Shown one piece after another: positions 10,575 through 18,574 of a DNA stretch of 50,791 nt (position 1 is its first letter; the number at the start of each line of letters is the position of its first letter). Source of the stretch: Sulfolobaceae archaeon (GTDB lineage: Archaea; Thermoproteota; Thermoprotei_A; Sulfolobales; Sulfolobaceae). The DNA is taken from the NCBI GenBank assembly GCA_028277025.1, contig JAPYVG010000010.1:1-50791 (forward strand). The letters run 5' to 3'. The notes under the pieces are model-generated. The model saw only the letters and a program-made list of their open reading frames with translations. It was not told the DNA's origin and made no database searches. The translations under genes and the position numbers were made by a program.

Positions 10575-11801
10575 ATGTTAAAAGAACCATCCGATGGAGA
10601 GCCCATAACCTTTGAAAATGGAAAATGGAAAGTGCCAAACAAGCCAATAATATTATACATAGAAGGAGACGGAATAGGACCAGAAATTACTAGGTCTGCA
10701 ACAGAGGTTATAGATAAGGCTGTTGAAAAAGCTTATGGGAGTTCAAGGGAGATAAAGTGGTTTGAGGTTTATGCGGGAGAAAAGGCAGAAAAGTTAACTG
10801 GAAATAGATTCCCACAAGAAACTCAAGATATGTTATTAAAATACCGCGTAGTATTAAAAGGACCTCTAGAAACACCTGTAGGTAAGGGTTGGAAATCCGT
10901 TAATGTTGCAATAAGGTTAATGTTAGACTTATACGCTAACATAAGGCCAGTAAAATACATCCCCGGGATTGAAAGCCCTCTTAAGAACGCTGAAAAAGTT
11001 GATATGATTATATTTAGAGAGAACACGGATGACCTATACAGAGGAATAGAATATCCGTTTGACAGCGAACAAGCAAAGAAGATTAGGAAATTCTTGAAAG
11101 AGGAACTTGGAGTGGAAGTAGAGGATGATACTGGAATTGGCATTAAAGTTATAAGTAAATATAAAACCGAAAGAATTACCAGGCTTGCTATAAAGTACGC
11201 AATAGAACATAAGAGAAAAAAAGTAACAATCATGCACAAAGGGAACGTGATGAAATACACTGAAGGAGCCTTTAGGGAATGGGCTTATGAAGTTGCATTA
11301 AAAGAGTTTAGAAATTATGTTGTAACTGAGGAAGAAGTTAACCGGGGAGTTAAAGCTGATGATAAAATAATAATAAATGACAGAATCGCAGACAATATGT
11401 TCCAACAGATTATCATACGCCCAGAAGAATATGACATAATCTTAGCACCTAACGTTAACGGTGACTATATATCTGATGCAGCAGGTGCTTTAGTAGGAAA
11501 TATAGGAATGTTAGGAGGGGCGAATATAGGAGATTCTGGAGGTATGTTTGAGGCAATCCACGGAACTGCGCCTAAATATGCTGGCAAAAATGTAGCAAAT
11601 CCAACTGGAATAATAAAAGCTGGTGAACTGATGTTAAGGTTTATGGGATGGGATGAGGCAGCAAACTATATAGAGAGAGCTATTAACGAGGCAATAAAAC
11701 AGAAGAAAGTAACACAAGATATTGCCAGGTTTATGGGAGTTCAACCATTAGGCACTAAAGAATATACACGTGCTTTAATAGAAATTATAGATACGTTTTA
11801 A
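10575..11801 (+). CDS. icd: Isocitrate dehydrogenase, NADP-dependent type
   Basis: The enzyme oxidatively decarboxylates isocitrate to 2-oxoglutarate. The 408-residue chain has IEGDGIGPEITRSATEV at the N-terminus, the substrate loop ENTDDLYRGIEY, the motif MHKGNVMKYTEGAFREWAYE and the metal-binding NDRIADNM region with APNVNGDYISDAAGAL. Family members are homodimers. Only 37 bases separate its start from the divergent protease gene, so the promoters must be packed together. It is the last gene before the replication origin. Coenzyme choice is inferred from the family. Confidence 0.95.
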   Translation: MLKEPSDGEPITFENGKWKVPNKPIILYIEGDGIGPEITRSATEVIDKAVEKAYGSSREIKWFEVYAGEKAEKLTGNRFPQETQDMLLKYRVVLKGPLETPVGKGWKSVNVAIRLMLDLYANIRPVKYIPGIESPLKNAEKVDMIIFRENTDDLYRGIEYPFDSEQAKKIRKFLKEELGVEVEDDTGIGIKVISKYKTERITRLAIKYAIEHKRKKVTIMHKGNVMKYTEGAFREWAYEVALKEFRNYVVTEEEVNRGVKADDKIIINDRIADNMFQQIIIRPEEYDIILAPNVNGDYISDAAGALVGNIGMLGGANIGDSGGMFEAIHGTAPKYAGKNVANPTGIIKAGELMLRFMGWDEAANYIERAINEAIKQKKVTQDIARFMGVQPLGTKEYTRALIEIIDTF

Positions 11802-11802
11802 G

Positions 11803-11845
11803 TTACAGTATTTTTCCTCTGTTTCAATAAACTTACGTACCCTAA
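11803..11845 (+). repeat. Left arm of the 43-bp origin inverted repeat
   Basis: This arm starts one base after the icd stop codon. Its reverse complement matches 12067-12109 at 41 of 43 positions, the only differences being two bases near the middle. It contains the ORB-like motif TTTTTCCTCTGTTTCA and the palindrome-like TTACGTAC. Confidence 0.9.
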
Positions 11846-12066
11846 CCTTTAGACACCCCCACTTTTTTTCCTCTGTTTGTAGGTTGAAAGAATAAAGGAA
11901 CATCATATTTTATACAAACAAATTTCTCTTTTCTCTCCTTTAATATTCATAGGAAACGGAGGAAATTTACAGTGTATATACATCGTTGTTATACAATAGT
12001 TAAATTAGGTATAACGCATGAATTTAATTTTTATATGGCATCAAAAAATTTTGTGGAATTGTAAAA

Positions 12067-12109
12067 TTAGGGTACGTAAGTTTGATGAAACAGAGGAAAA
12101 ATACTGTAA
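12067..12109 (-). repeat. Right arm of the 43-bp origin inverted repeat
   Basis: Inverted partner of 11803-11845, separated from it by 221 bases. It includes GGTACGTAAG and the ORB-like motif TGAAACAGAGGAAAAA, and is followed 4 bases later by a G run (CTGGGGGG). Confidence 0.9.
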
Positions 12110-12219
12110 AACTGGGGGGTTAAATTGCTTTGTCTTTTGTAGTTAGTTTGATAGTTATTAATAGAATTTCACTAGTATTCCCAAAATTAAGTGGTTAATG
12201 GTAACACCATTAGAAATTA

Positions 12220-13419
12220 TTGAAAACCAAAATAACAGAGGAAACGAAAGAAAATAGCGTGGCTATTAGAGAGGCATTAAAGGGAGGTATAGGGGAGGTT
12301 ATTAAAAATCCCAGAGTGTTCATAGATCCTCTATCGGTCTTTAAGGAGATCCCATTTAGAGAAGAAATCCTCAGGGAGGTGGCAATAGCAGTAAGATATT
12401 TCGTCAAGAATAACGTTAAATTTTCGACATTGTTTTTGGGTCTCACCGGTACGGGGAAAACTTTTGTTGCTACATACATGCTCAATGAGATTGAGGAAGT
12501 CAAGAGTGAAGACCCTGATTATAAGGGTGTTGTGCAGGCTTATGTTAATTGTAGAGAGGTTGGAGGTACCCCCCAAGCAGTTCTCTCAGCTTTAACAGAG
12601 AAGTTAACATATATAGATGTTCCTAAACATGGTATAAATTTAGGGGAATATATAGAGAAAATTAAAGAGAAACTGAGAGGTAAAAAAGCGTTAGTTTACC
12701 TGGACGAGGTTGATACTTTAATTAAACGGCGTGGAGGGGATATTGTCCTTTATCAATTATTAAGAGTTGATGCTGACGTTTCAGTAATCATGATAAGTAA
12801 TGATATTAATATTAGAGATTATATGGAACCCAGGGTTTTATCATCATTAGGTCCTACTATCTTCTTTAAGCCCTATGACGCTGAGCAATTAAAGTATATT
12901 TTATCAATATATGCGGAATATGGGTTATACAAAGGATCTTATAATGACGAAATTTTATCTTACATAGCTGCAATTTCAGCTAGAGAACACGGTGATGCGA
13001 GAAAGGCTGTGAATTTATTATTTAGGGCTGCACAATTAGCTTCTGGAGAAGGTATTATAAGGAAAGAGCACGTAGATAGGGCTATAATAGAATACGAGCA
13101 AGAGAGGCTAATAGAGGCCATAAAGGCTTTACCATTTCATTACAAATTAGCTTTAATGGCTGCAGTTAGGGCTGAAGACGTAGTTTCAGCTCACAAAGTT
13201 TATTCAGATTTGTGCAGTCAATACAAACAAAAACCTTTATCATATAGAAGATTCTCCGACATCATCTCTGAACTTGATATGTTTGGTATTATAAAGGTTA
13301 AGATTGTTAATAGAGGAAGGGCTGGGGGAATCAGGAAGACTATAGAAGTAGCAGATAAGGAAAAGATAGTGAAGGCGTTAGAAGAAGCCATGCAATTAGA
13401 GTATGATGAGGAGGTGTAA
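12220..13419 (+). CDS. cdc6-3: Orc1/Cdc6 origin-binding initiator, Cdc6-3 type
   Basis: This AAA+ ATPase recognises replication origins and is thought to load the MCM helicase. Walker A is [10 protein letters not shown] (about residues 72-81) and Walker B is LVYLDEVD. Sensor 1 is VIMISND, the sensor-2 helix contains [10 protein letters not shown], and the C-terminal winged helix ([20 protein letters not shown]) binds DNA. Stretches such as [21 protein letters not shown] and [20 protein letters not shown] match my memory of S. solfataricus Cdc6-3. The frame opens at a TTG, and an in-frame GTG lies 13 codons in, so the start is uncertain. A 31-base gap with a Shine-Dalgarno sequence leads to the next gene. 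Confidence 0.95.
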   Translation: MKTKITEETKENSVAIREALKGGIGEVIKNPRVFIDPLSVFKEIPFREEILREVAIAVRYFVKNNVKFSTLFLGLTGTGKTFVATYMLNEIEEVKSEDPDYKGVVQAYVNCREVGGTPQAVLSALTEKLTYIDVPKHGINLGEYIEKIKEKLRGKKALVYLDEVDTLIKRRGGDIVLYQLLRVDADVSVIMISNDINIRDYMEPRVLSSLGPTIFFKPYDAEQLKYILSIYAEYGLYKGSYNDEILSYIAAISAREHGDARKAVNLLFRAAQLASGEGIIRKEHVDRAIIEYEQERLIEAIKALPFHYKLALMAAVRAEDVVSAHKVYSDLCSQYKQKPLSYRRFSDIISELDMFGIIKVKIVNRGRAGGIRKTIEVADKEKIVKALEEAMQLEYDEEV

Positions 13420-13450
13420 CGTAGGATAAATACTGTAAAGGTGAGGTTTT

Positions 13451-13777
13451 ATGTTGTGGGAAAAGATTAAGGACTTAGAAGAAAGAAAGGGATTATTAGA
13501 TAAGGAAATAGAAAAAATATCGGAAGAAATAAAAAAATTACCGAATGGTCACCTAGAAGAGAAGGTTATTAAGGGTAATAAGTACTACTATTTAAGATAT
13601 TGGGAGGATGGAAAATTAAAGAGTAAATATTTAGGTAAAAATCCTCAAAATATTATAGAGAAGTTACAAAAAGCTTCTGAGTTAAAATCTAGGCTTTCAA
13701 TTTTAAAGCAAGAGAATGAGAAAATAGTTAGAATTTTGGAAAAAATAGAAAAAATATTAGAGCAAAGTGAAAGTTAA
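13451..13777 (+). CDS. Small coiled-coil protein in the cdc6-3 operon (108 aa)
   Basis: Two coiled-coil segments (IKDLEERKGLLDKEIEKISE and ELKSRLSILKQENEKIVRIL) flank a short beta-rich centre (KGNKYYYLRYWEDGKLKSKY). This layout resembles small DUF6788-like proteins, a resemblance from memory only. A Shine-Dalgarno sequence (GGTGAGG) precedes the ATG, and the gene follows cdc6-3 by 31 bases, so the two are likely cotranscribed. A role at the origin is possible but unproven. Confidence 0.7.
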   Translation: MLWEKIKDLEERKGLLDKEIEKISEEIKKLPNGHLEEKVIKGNKYYYLRYWEDGKLKSKYLGKNPQNIIEKLQKASELKSRLSILKQENEKIVRILEKIEKILEQSES

Positions 13778-13815
13778 TTAGCAAATTTTTTATACTAGAA
13801 AGAGAATGCTAACAT

Positions 13816-14667
13816 ATGATTGCTCTAGCTCAATTCGTGAATGTAACTTCGTCCACTCCATCTCAAGTCCCAAGCATATCGCAAGCTTTAACACATTTAG
13901 GGGTAGAAATAATAAATGCTATTCCTTCAATAATTTTGTTCATCGTTATTGTTGTAATAGGGTATATTGTAGCTGATGTTGTAAGTGCTATCGTTGATAG
14001 AATATTAAGAGGTGTTTTCTCTCATTCAACTGTTCATATAAGTGCAAGTCTTGTTGCTGGGACTATTAAGGCTCTAATAGTCCTAATTTCATTAGCAATA
14101 GCGTTTTCAGTGCTTAATTTAGGCCCAGCTACAAAATACGTAACTATTATTGCGACATACTTACCTTATCTAGCTGGTGCAATACTTTTGTTAACACTTG
14201 GTATCACCCTTGTTAATGTTTTAGTAGACTACATGGGTAAACAAATCACTTCTCAAGACCCCTTTGTAACTACAATATTAGGAGTGTTGAAGTTTGGATT
14301 ATATGCTGTAATTATTACCATAGCTGCCACTTTAGCAATATTTGACTGGGTTCCCTTTATAAGCTCTTATTTGTTCTATGACATTTTAATAGGTTCAATA
14401 GTGTTGCTTTTCAGCTTTACTATAATTGATAAAGCTTTAGATAGCATTTCTAAGAGTGACCCTAATTCAACATTTATAGTAACTTATGGTAAATTCTTAC
14501 TCTACACAATTTTCATATTAATTGCGATAGCAATAATTGTACAGCCTTTTGCTAACATAACCTCAATTTTACAAACCTTAGCTTGGGGATTGGCAATAGC
14601 GTTTGCGATACTATTAATACCCCTAATATATACTATGATAAAAAGAATGTCTACAGAGTTAAAGTGA
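13816..14667 (+). CDS. Multi-pass membrane protein with MscS TM-helix-like repeats (283 aa)
   Basis: The chain has about six to eight hydrophobic spans. The segment IINAIPSIILFIVIVVIGYI followed by VSAIVDRIL resembles the conserved TM-helix repeat associated with mechanosensitive channels, and similar segments recur. The cytoplasmic MscS beta domain is absent, so channel activity is only a guess. The promoter is probably TTTTTTATACTAG (about 13786-13798), giving a leaderless or short-leader ATG. The stop codon is part of the C box of the downstream guide RNA. Confidence 0.7.
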   Translation: MIALAQFVNVTSSTPSQVPSISQALTHLGVEIINAIPSIILFIVIVVIGYIVADVVSAIVDRILRGVFSHSTVHISASLVAGTIKALIVLISLAIAFSVLNLGPATKYVTIIATYLPYLAGAILLLTLGITLVNVLVDYMGKQITSQDPFVTTILGVLKFGLYAVIITIAATLAIFDWVPFISSYLFYDILIGSIVLLFSFTIIDKALDSISKSDPNSTFIVTYGKFLLYTIFILIAIAIIVQPFANITSILQTLAWGLAIAFAILLIPLIYTMIKRMSTELK

Positions 14668-14712
14668 TGAGAACTCCCCAGGCAGAAAAGTGAAGAGTCC
14701 TTTAAGTGCTGA
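14664..14712 (+). ncRNA. C/D box guide sRNA directed at 16S rRNA helix 27
   Basis: The layout is C box GTGATGA (14664-14670), 12-base guide GAACTCCCCAGG, D' box CAGA (14683-14686), 3-base spacer, C' box GTGAAGA (14690-14696), 12-base guide GTCCTTTAAGTG and D box CTGA (14709-14712). This is exact archaeal dual-guide spacing. The first guide complements CCUGGGGAGU and the second complements ACUUAAAGGA, two conserved 16S rRNA segments about 25 bases apart. By the N+5 rule the predicted 2'-O-methylation sites are G886 and U912 in E. coli numbering. The D' box differs from CUGA, which is common. The C box overlaps the stop codon of the preceding gene. Confidence 0.85.
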
Positions 14713-14758
14713 CTTCTTTTAAAACAAAGTTTAAGTAGTGTGAACGTGATGTAGGTTT

Positions 14759-15037
14759 ATGAAAGTGAGCCAAAAAGAAATTGAACAATTTATGTCAAAA
14801 CATAAAGGTTGGAGTTTAAAAGGACAAGTATTAGAGAAAACTTTCGTTTTCAAAGATTTTAAGGAAGCTGTAGAGTTCGTGAACAAAATCGAGCCTATAG
14901 CAGATTCTATGAACCATCACCCTGATATTTGCATTTATTATAATAGAGTTATTATCCAACTGACGACCCATGATGTAGGAGGGCTTACTGACTTAGATAT
15001 TAAGTTAGCTGAGGAGATAGAGTCACTAAAGAAGTAG
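14759..15037 (+). CDS. phhB: Pterin-4a-carbinolamine dehydratase (PCD/DCoH)
   Basis: The 92-residue protein matches the pterin-4a-carbinolamine dehydratase family, with the conserved MNHHPDICIYYNRVIIQLTT core and THDVGGLTDLD at the C-terminal side. The family dehydrates 4a-hydroxytetrahydropterin after aromatic amino acid hydroxylation. Sulfolobales use modified pterins, so the natural substrate may differ. The gene converges on the next minus-strand gene and overlaps it by 12 bases. Confidence 0.92.
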   Translation: MKVSQKEIEQFMSKHKGWSLKGQVLEKTFVFKDFKEAVEFVNKIEPIADSMNHHPDICIYYNRVIIQLTTHDVGGLTDLDIKLAEEIESLKK

Positions 15038-15532
15038 AAACTTTATTTCCTCTTCTCCACCTACTTTTTCGTTTTTGTTTACCTTTAATCTGACAATGTT
15101 TTTGTTTACTTTTACTCTTCCCTCTAACTTAACTTCGATAACCTTTCCAGGTAAAACCCAAGTAGCTTCGTATGGATATTCTGTCACTTCTTCTTCATAA
15201 ACATTTCTGTATATGTTTATTCCCTTCCTTAATTCACCGCTAAATACTACGATGAACTCTATAAACGGGATTGATGGTGTTAATAACCCTATCTTAACCC
15301 ATTTAACTTTTGCGTCAACCTTTCTACCGTTTATAGTTATTTCTTCTTGATCTAAGAAATACTGTAAATTTCTCTTTATAGTTAACAATTCTTTTCTTAA
15401 AGCTCTCCTATCTAAAGATGCGTAATACTGTTTTTCATCATTATAGTAAAATATTGTAAATTGTGTTACTTTCCCATCTCTACTGAAATTAAAGAAACCA
15501 TTAGCATAAATTGGTATTGGCTCTTCACTCAT
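15026..15532 (-). CDS. Uncharacterised protein (168 aa)
   Basis: The protein is beta-rich and soluble, with stretches such as YANGFFNFSRDGKVTQFTIF and VEVKLEGRVKV-like strands (VIEVKLEGRVKVNKNIVRLK). I do not recognise the family. I chose the ATG starting MSEEPIPIY because it overlaps the upstream gene's stop by 8 bases (ATGAGTGA), a typical coupled arrangement. A longer frame begins nine codons earlier. It forms an operon with the 237-residue protein upstream. Confidence 0.65.
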   Translation of the reverse strand: MSEEPIPIYANGFFNFSRDGKVTQFTIFYYNDEKQYYASLDRRALRKELLTIKRNLQYFLDQEEITINGRKVDAKVKWVKIGLLTPSIPFIEFIVVFSGELRKGINIYRNVYEEEVTEYPYEATWVLPGKVIEVKLEGRVKVNKNIVRLKVNKNEKVGGEEEIKFLLL

Positions 15533-16238
15533 TCCTTTTCTTCCTTCTCCTTGTCTCAACTTCTAATAATGGCTTTAACGCCTCTTCCAACCCTTTGCAT
15601 TGTTGAAGTTTTGCTAGTATTAAATTAGTAAAGCAGCAAAGACTTCTTAGTCTCTCAAATGACGTAAACTTTATTGAGTTCTGAGGCCTTTCCGTTGATA
15701 TTGTTATAAATTTGGCTTGTCCAGCTAACGCTTTCAATGAAAGTCTATCAGTATAAAGTAGCTCTGTGGAGCTCCACTTTCCTGGAGTTTCCTCAGGTAG
15801 CTTGAACTCGTTCTTTTCAACCCCTTCACATGTCTCATTAACTTCTATTTCTTCCTTTTTCTCCATTAAATCTATTACTTCTGATTCCGCAGTCTGTTGA
15901 GTAGAAAGGAAGTTTTCAAACAATTTTTTCAACTCTTCATTATTATAAGCGCAACAGCTGAGCTTTGCTAACTCGTTGAGTAATGTGAAATCTCTTAGAG
16001 TGATATTGTTTGTTCCTCTGCTGGTAGAAATTGAAAGAAGTGTGGGCCCTTGTGGTATCATTATGACTTCAAACCTGAAATAATTACTTTCAGCTAATCT
16101 TACTATATACGTTTTATTTGAGGAGTTAGACAGTTCTCTGTACTCATTAAACTTTTTTAATAGGTAATCAGTATCACAATTTTCAATTAAAAAATTGAAA
16201 CCTCTAATATCTCTTATGTCATCTGTTGAACACTTCAT
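15525..16238 (-). CDS. Uncharacterised protein (237 aa), Cys-containing
   Basis: No family was recognised. The N-terminus (MKCSTDDIRDIRGFNFLIEN) and middle look like an alpha/beta domain, followed by an acidic linker (EVIDLMEKKEEIEVNETCEG) and a basic tail (ETRRRKKRNE). Cysteine pairs occur (LSCCAYN and SLCCFTN), which is notable in a hyperthermophile and could bind metal or form disulfides. A TATA-like run TTTTTAAAT about 25 bases upstream supports the start. It is coupled to the downstream gene at 15026-15532. Confidence 0.65.
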   Translation of the reverse strand: MKCSTDDIRDIRGFNFLIENCDTDYLLKKFNEYRELSNSSNKTYIVRLAESNYFRFEVIMIPQGPTLLSISTSRGTNNITLRDFTLLNELAKLSCCAYNNEELKKLFENFLSTQQTAESEVIDLMEKKEEIEVNETCEGVEKNEFKLPEETPGKWSSTELLYTDRLSLKALAGQAKFITISTERPQNSIKFTSFERLRSLCCFTNLILAKLQQCKGLEEALKPLLEVETRRRKKRNE

Positions 16239-16279
16239 GTATTATATCTTATAAGGAGAATTTAAAAAGTATTATATTG

Positions 16280-16525
16280 CTAACTTGACATAAGAATTTT
16301 GGCATTTCTTGTCAGTTCATAGTAATACTTCCTTCCCTTCTTAATGTTTACTAGTCCGAATTTATTAAGTAACTCTAAATGATATCTTATTGTGGAATAG
16401 TTCATATTTAATACTCTAGCTAATTCATATGCTGTTTTAGGGCCATCATTTAATAGTTCTAATATTTTCTTTCTTGTTTCCCAACCCGGCAAGTTGATTA
16501 GTTCATCTATTTTTGTAATGCTCAT
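16280..16525 (-). CDS. Winged helix-turn-helix regulator, ArsR-like (81 aa)
   Basis: The small protein is a single winged HTH: LPGWETRKKILELLNDGPKT, then AYELARVLNMNYSTIRYHLE (recognition helix) and a wing with VNIKKGRKYYYEL. It resembles archaeal ArsR-type regulators with no extra sensor domain. Targets are unknown. The neighbouring uncharacterised genes downstream on the same strand are candidates. Confidence 0.85.
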   Translation of the reverse strand: MSITKIDELINLPGWETRKKILELLNDGPKTAYELARVLNMNYSTIRYHLELLNKFGLVNIKKGRKYYYELTRNAKILMSS

Positions 16526-16604
16526 ATGATTAAGTATGACTATATTGCTTTAACTCTAAGCGATTTTATATAGTTTTTTATTATTTTCTTTTTTAAAAAC
16601 TGAA

Positions 16605-16868
16605 TTATTTAAAAGGAAAACGATACATTTTGTCCATATAAAGGATGAATAGGAGGAATACTAAAAGGGCTAATATTACGAAGGGGTAAAAGTAATAATT
16701 ATGTAATCCTAATATTAGAGTTAGTATTAATGAGAATGGAATGGGTAGAAAAGTCTTATTATATAGACCATGAAACAGTGAAATTCCAATTGCTGGGATA
16801 AGGAAAACTGGATTGTAAATAGAAATTAATAGAAATATTATAATTATCAAAATAAGTATAATACTCAT
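16605..16868 (-). CDS. Small membrane protein with three predicted spans
   Basis: Nearly the whole chain is hydrophobic, with spans in IILILIIIIFLLISIYNPVF, IGISLFHGLY and FYPFVILALLVFLLFILYM. A short charged end (DKMYRFPFK) follows. The ATG ten codons after the longest frame's start was chosen, because it sits about 31 bases from the TATA-like box TTTAAATATAC (16895-16905). The longer version would start at 16895. Function unknown. Confidence 0.6.
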   Translation of the reverse strand: MSIILILIIIIFLLISIYNPVFLIPAIGISLFHGLYNKTFLPIPFSLILTLILGLHNYYFYPFVILALLVFLLFILYMDKMYRFPFK

Positions 16869-16927
16869 TATGTTAATTTTTTGAGAGACGATCATTTAAA
16901 TATACTTTGACCATGAAATAAATAAAC

Positions 16928-17737
16928 TTATAGCTTATATAAAACGTCATGAAACATTTTATTATGATCCCTAAAACTGCTGAAAAACCTATTTTTTCTA
17001 ACATCGTCTAATTCAATTTCAAATAATTTCCTATCTTCTTCAAACAGCCTTGCCGAAACTTTTACTTCACCTAGCGGTGATACAACCATAGATCCTCCCC
17101 AAAAGAATTCTTCTTCTTGGCTTCCTACCGTATTAACAAATACTGACCAAATGCCATTAATAATTGAATGTGCTTTTAGTAATGCTTCCCAGTTATCTTT
17201 TATTGCTAAATTGGTTGATAGCCTCCTCATGGGTGAAGCTGCGGGTATAAACACTGCATCAGCGCCCATTAATGAAATTGCTTCAACCGGTTCGTAATGC
17301 CACGCATCTTCACAAATTATTACTCCAAAATTAATCCCTTTATAGTTAAATATCTTCAAATCTTTTTCTGGTTCCCCAGGTTGAAAATATCTCCTCTCTT
17401 CAAATAAACCATATGTTGGAAGATAGAATTTGTATACGAAGTCTACCTTTCCGTTGATTATTACGGCAACTGTATTACGTAAAATACCTGGCCTCACCTC
17501 CTTTACAAGTCCGACTACAGCGCATTTGCTCAATTCTTTGATTTTCTCTAAAGCATTCTCACTGGCTCTATAAACTTCGTAAACTAGGTCTCTAAGTACG
17601 TAACCAGTGAGAGAGAGCTCTGGGAAAATTACGCAATCTGCACTAGATGTTTGTAAAATTTCTATATGCTTTTCTAAGTTATAATTTACGTCTCCGAGTT
17701 TAGGTCTTATTTGTGCTAATTCAATTTTTAACCCCAT
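16928..17737 (-). CDS. Nitrilase-superfamily amidohydrolase, probable glutaminase partner of NAD synthetase
   Basis: The carbon-nitrogen hydrolase triad is present: glutamate in CVIFPELSLTGY, lysine in VYKFYLPTYG and cysteine in GVIICEDAWH. The stretch YGLFEERRYFQPGE resembles the glutamine-hydrolysing domain fused to NAD synthetase in bacteria and eukaryotes. Here that domain is a separate protein, and its gene overlaps the end of nadE by 10 bases. I infer it may deliver ammonia to NadE, but other amidase substrates are possible. The start MGLKIELAQI was chosen because the domain begins there. A longer frame adds six residues. Confidence 0.88.
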   Translation of the reverse strand: MGLKIELAQIRPKLGDVNYNLEKHIEILQTSSADCVIFPELSLTGYVLRDLVYEVYRASENALEKIKELSKCAVVGLVKEVRPGILRNTVAVIINGKVDFVYKFYLPTYGLFEERRYFQPGEPEKDLKIFNYKGINFGVIICEDAWHYEPVEAISLMGADAVFIPAASPMRRLSTNLAIKDNWEALLKAHSIINGIWSVFVNTVGSQEEEFFWGGSMVVSPLGEVKVSARLFEEDRKLFEIELDDVRKNRFFSSFRDHNKMFHDVLYKL

Positions 17738-18570
17738 TGCCTCGGATACCTCCAATCAGAATTTATCGCTCTTCCACTTAACCTAAAGATTTCTGGTGGC
17801 AATCTTTTATGTTGCGATGTTTTAACCATTGAAACTATTTTTTTAACATTCTCAGTAGGAGTTTTAGTCACTTCAGATATTTTCTCCTCATCCCACATCT
17901 CCTCAAATTTAAGGTAAAGAATTGAATCGATTGTCTCATAATCTAATCCTATTTCTCCTTCTGCAGTTTGTCCTTCCCATAAAGCTGGTGATGGGGGCTT
18001 TTTAACTATTTCCTTAGGTAGTCCTAGATAATCCCCTAACATTCTCACTTGTGTTTTGTATAAATCTCCTATGGGTAAAACGTCAACTCCTCCATCTCCG
18101 TATTTAGTAAAGTAACCTAACATCAACTCGCTCTTATCTCCAGTTCCTATTACTAAGTAGTTCATTTTCTGGGCGAAGGCATAGAGTAGGATCATTCTTA
18201 CCCTAGCTTTTATATTTCCTATTATTATTTTATCTGTAGTATTTACTTTATCAACAAAATTTTTAACAATTTCATCTATATTAACTATTGTATATTTATT
18301 CTCGCCGCCTATGAGTTTGATAACTTTTATTGCGTCTTCGATGTCTTTTTGGGGGGTTGATGAGGAAGGCATAAGGAGTACGTAATAATTGTCCGTGGCT
18401 TTTGACAAAAGGTATGTAGTAACAGATGAATCTATTCCACCGCTTAGGCCTATTACACCTCCATCTTTTTTACTCTCTTCAAAATATTCCCTTAACCTCT
18501 TTATGAGGTATTGACTTACTGTTTGAAAATTTAAAGTGAGTTTTTCCCTCACGTAATCTGGCATCATCAA
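17728..18570 (-). CDS. nadE: NAD synthetase
   Basis: NadE amidates nicotinic acid adenine dinucleotide to NAD. The PP-loop SGGIDSSVTTYLL lies about residues 43-55. TGDKSELMLGYFTKYGDGG and the Mg- and substrate-binding loops with PPSPALWEGQTAEGEIG are typical. At 280 residues it has only the synthetase domain, so it uses ammonia directly or takes it from the adjacent nitrilase-type subunit. The start is one of three consecutive ATG codons. The gene is separated by four bases from the upstream membrane protein. Confidence 0.95.
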   Translation of the reverse strand: MMMPDYVREKLTLNFQTVSQYLIKRLREYFEESKKDGGVIGLSGGIDSSVTTYLLSKATDNYYVLLMPSSSTPQKDIEDAIKVIKLIGGENKYTIVNIDEIVKNFVDKVNTTDKIIIGNIKARVRMILLYAFAQKMNYLVIGTGDKSELMLGYFTKYGDGGVDVLPIGDLYKTQVRMLGDYLGLPKEIVKKPPSPALWEGQTAEGEIGLDYETIDSILYLKFEEMWDEEKISEVTKTPTENVKKIVSMVKTSQHKRLPPEIFRLSGRAINSDWRYPRQWG

Positions 18571-18574
18571 AATA

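Larger units (their letters stand above)
11802..12219. other. oriC2: Replication origin, oriC2 type, next to cdc6-3
   Basis: This AT-rich, gene-free stretch lies directly upstream of an Orc1/Cdc6 gene of the Cdc6-3 type, the known location of oriC2 in Sulfolobales. It holds a 43-bp inverted repeat (11803-11845 and 12067-12109). Four ORB-like motifs of the form AAAC(A/G)GAGGAAA are present: two pointing left (11811-11826 and 11865-11878) and two pointing right (11952-11966 and 12088-12101). Runs of C (11854-11859) and G (12114-12119) accompany them. The inner 100 bases before the right arm are AT-rich and could be the unwinding region. The promoter of cdc6-3 must also lie within the last bases. 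Confidence 0.85.

Noticed and set aside
11034..11260. Hydrophobic minus-strand ORFs inside icd
   Set aside because: They are antisense shadows of the conserved icd coding sequence, with no promoter or homology.
12198..12257. Alternative ATG frame ([11 protein letters not shown]) upstream of cdc6-3
   Set aside because: It ends at a TAG after 19 codons, is in a different frame from Cdc6-3 and has no clear homology. It is more likely chance within the origin region.
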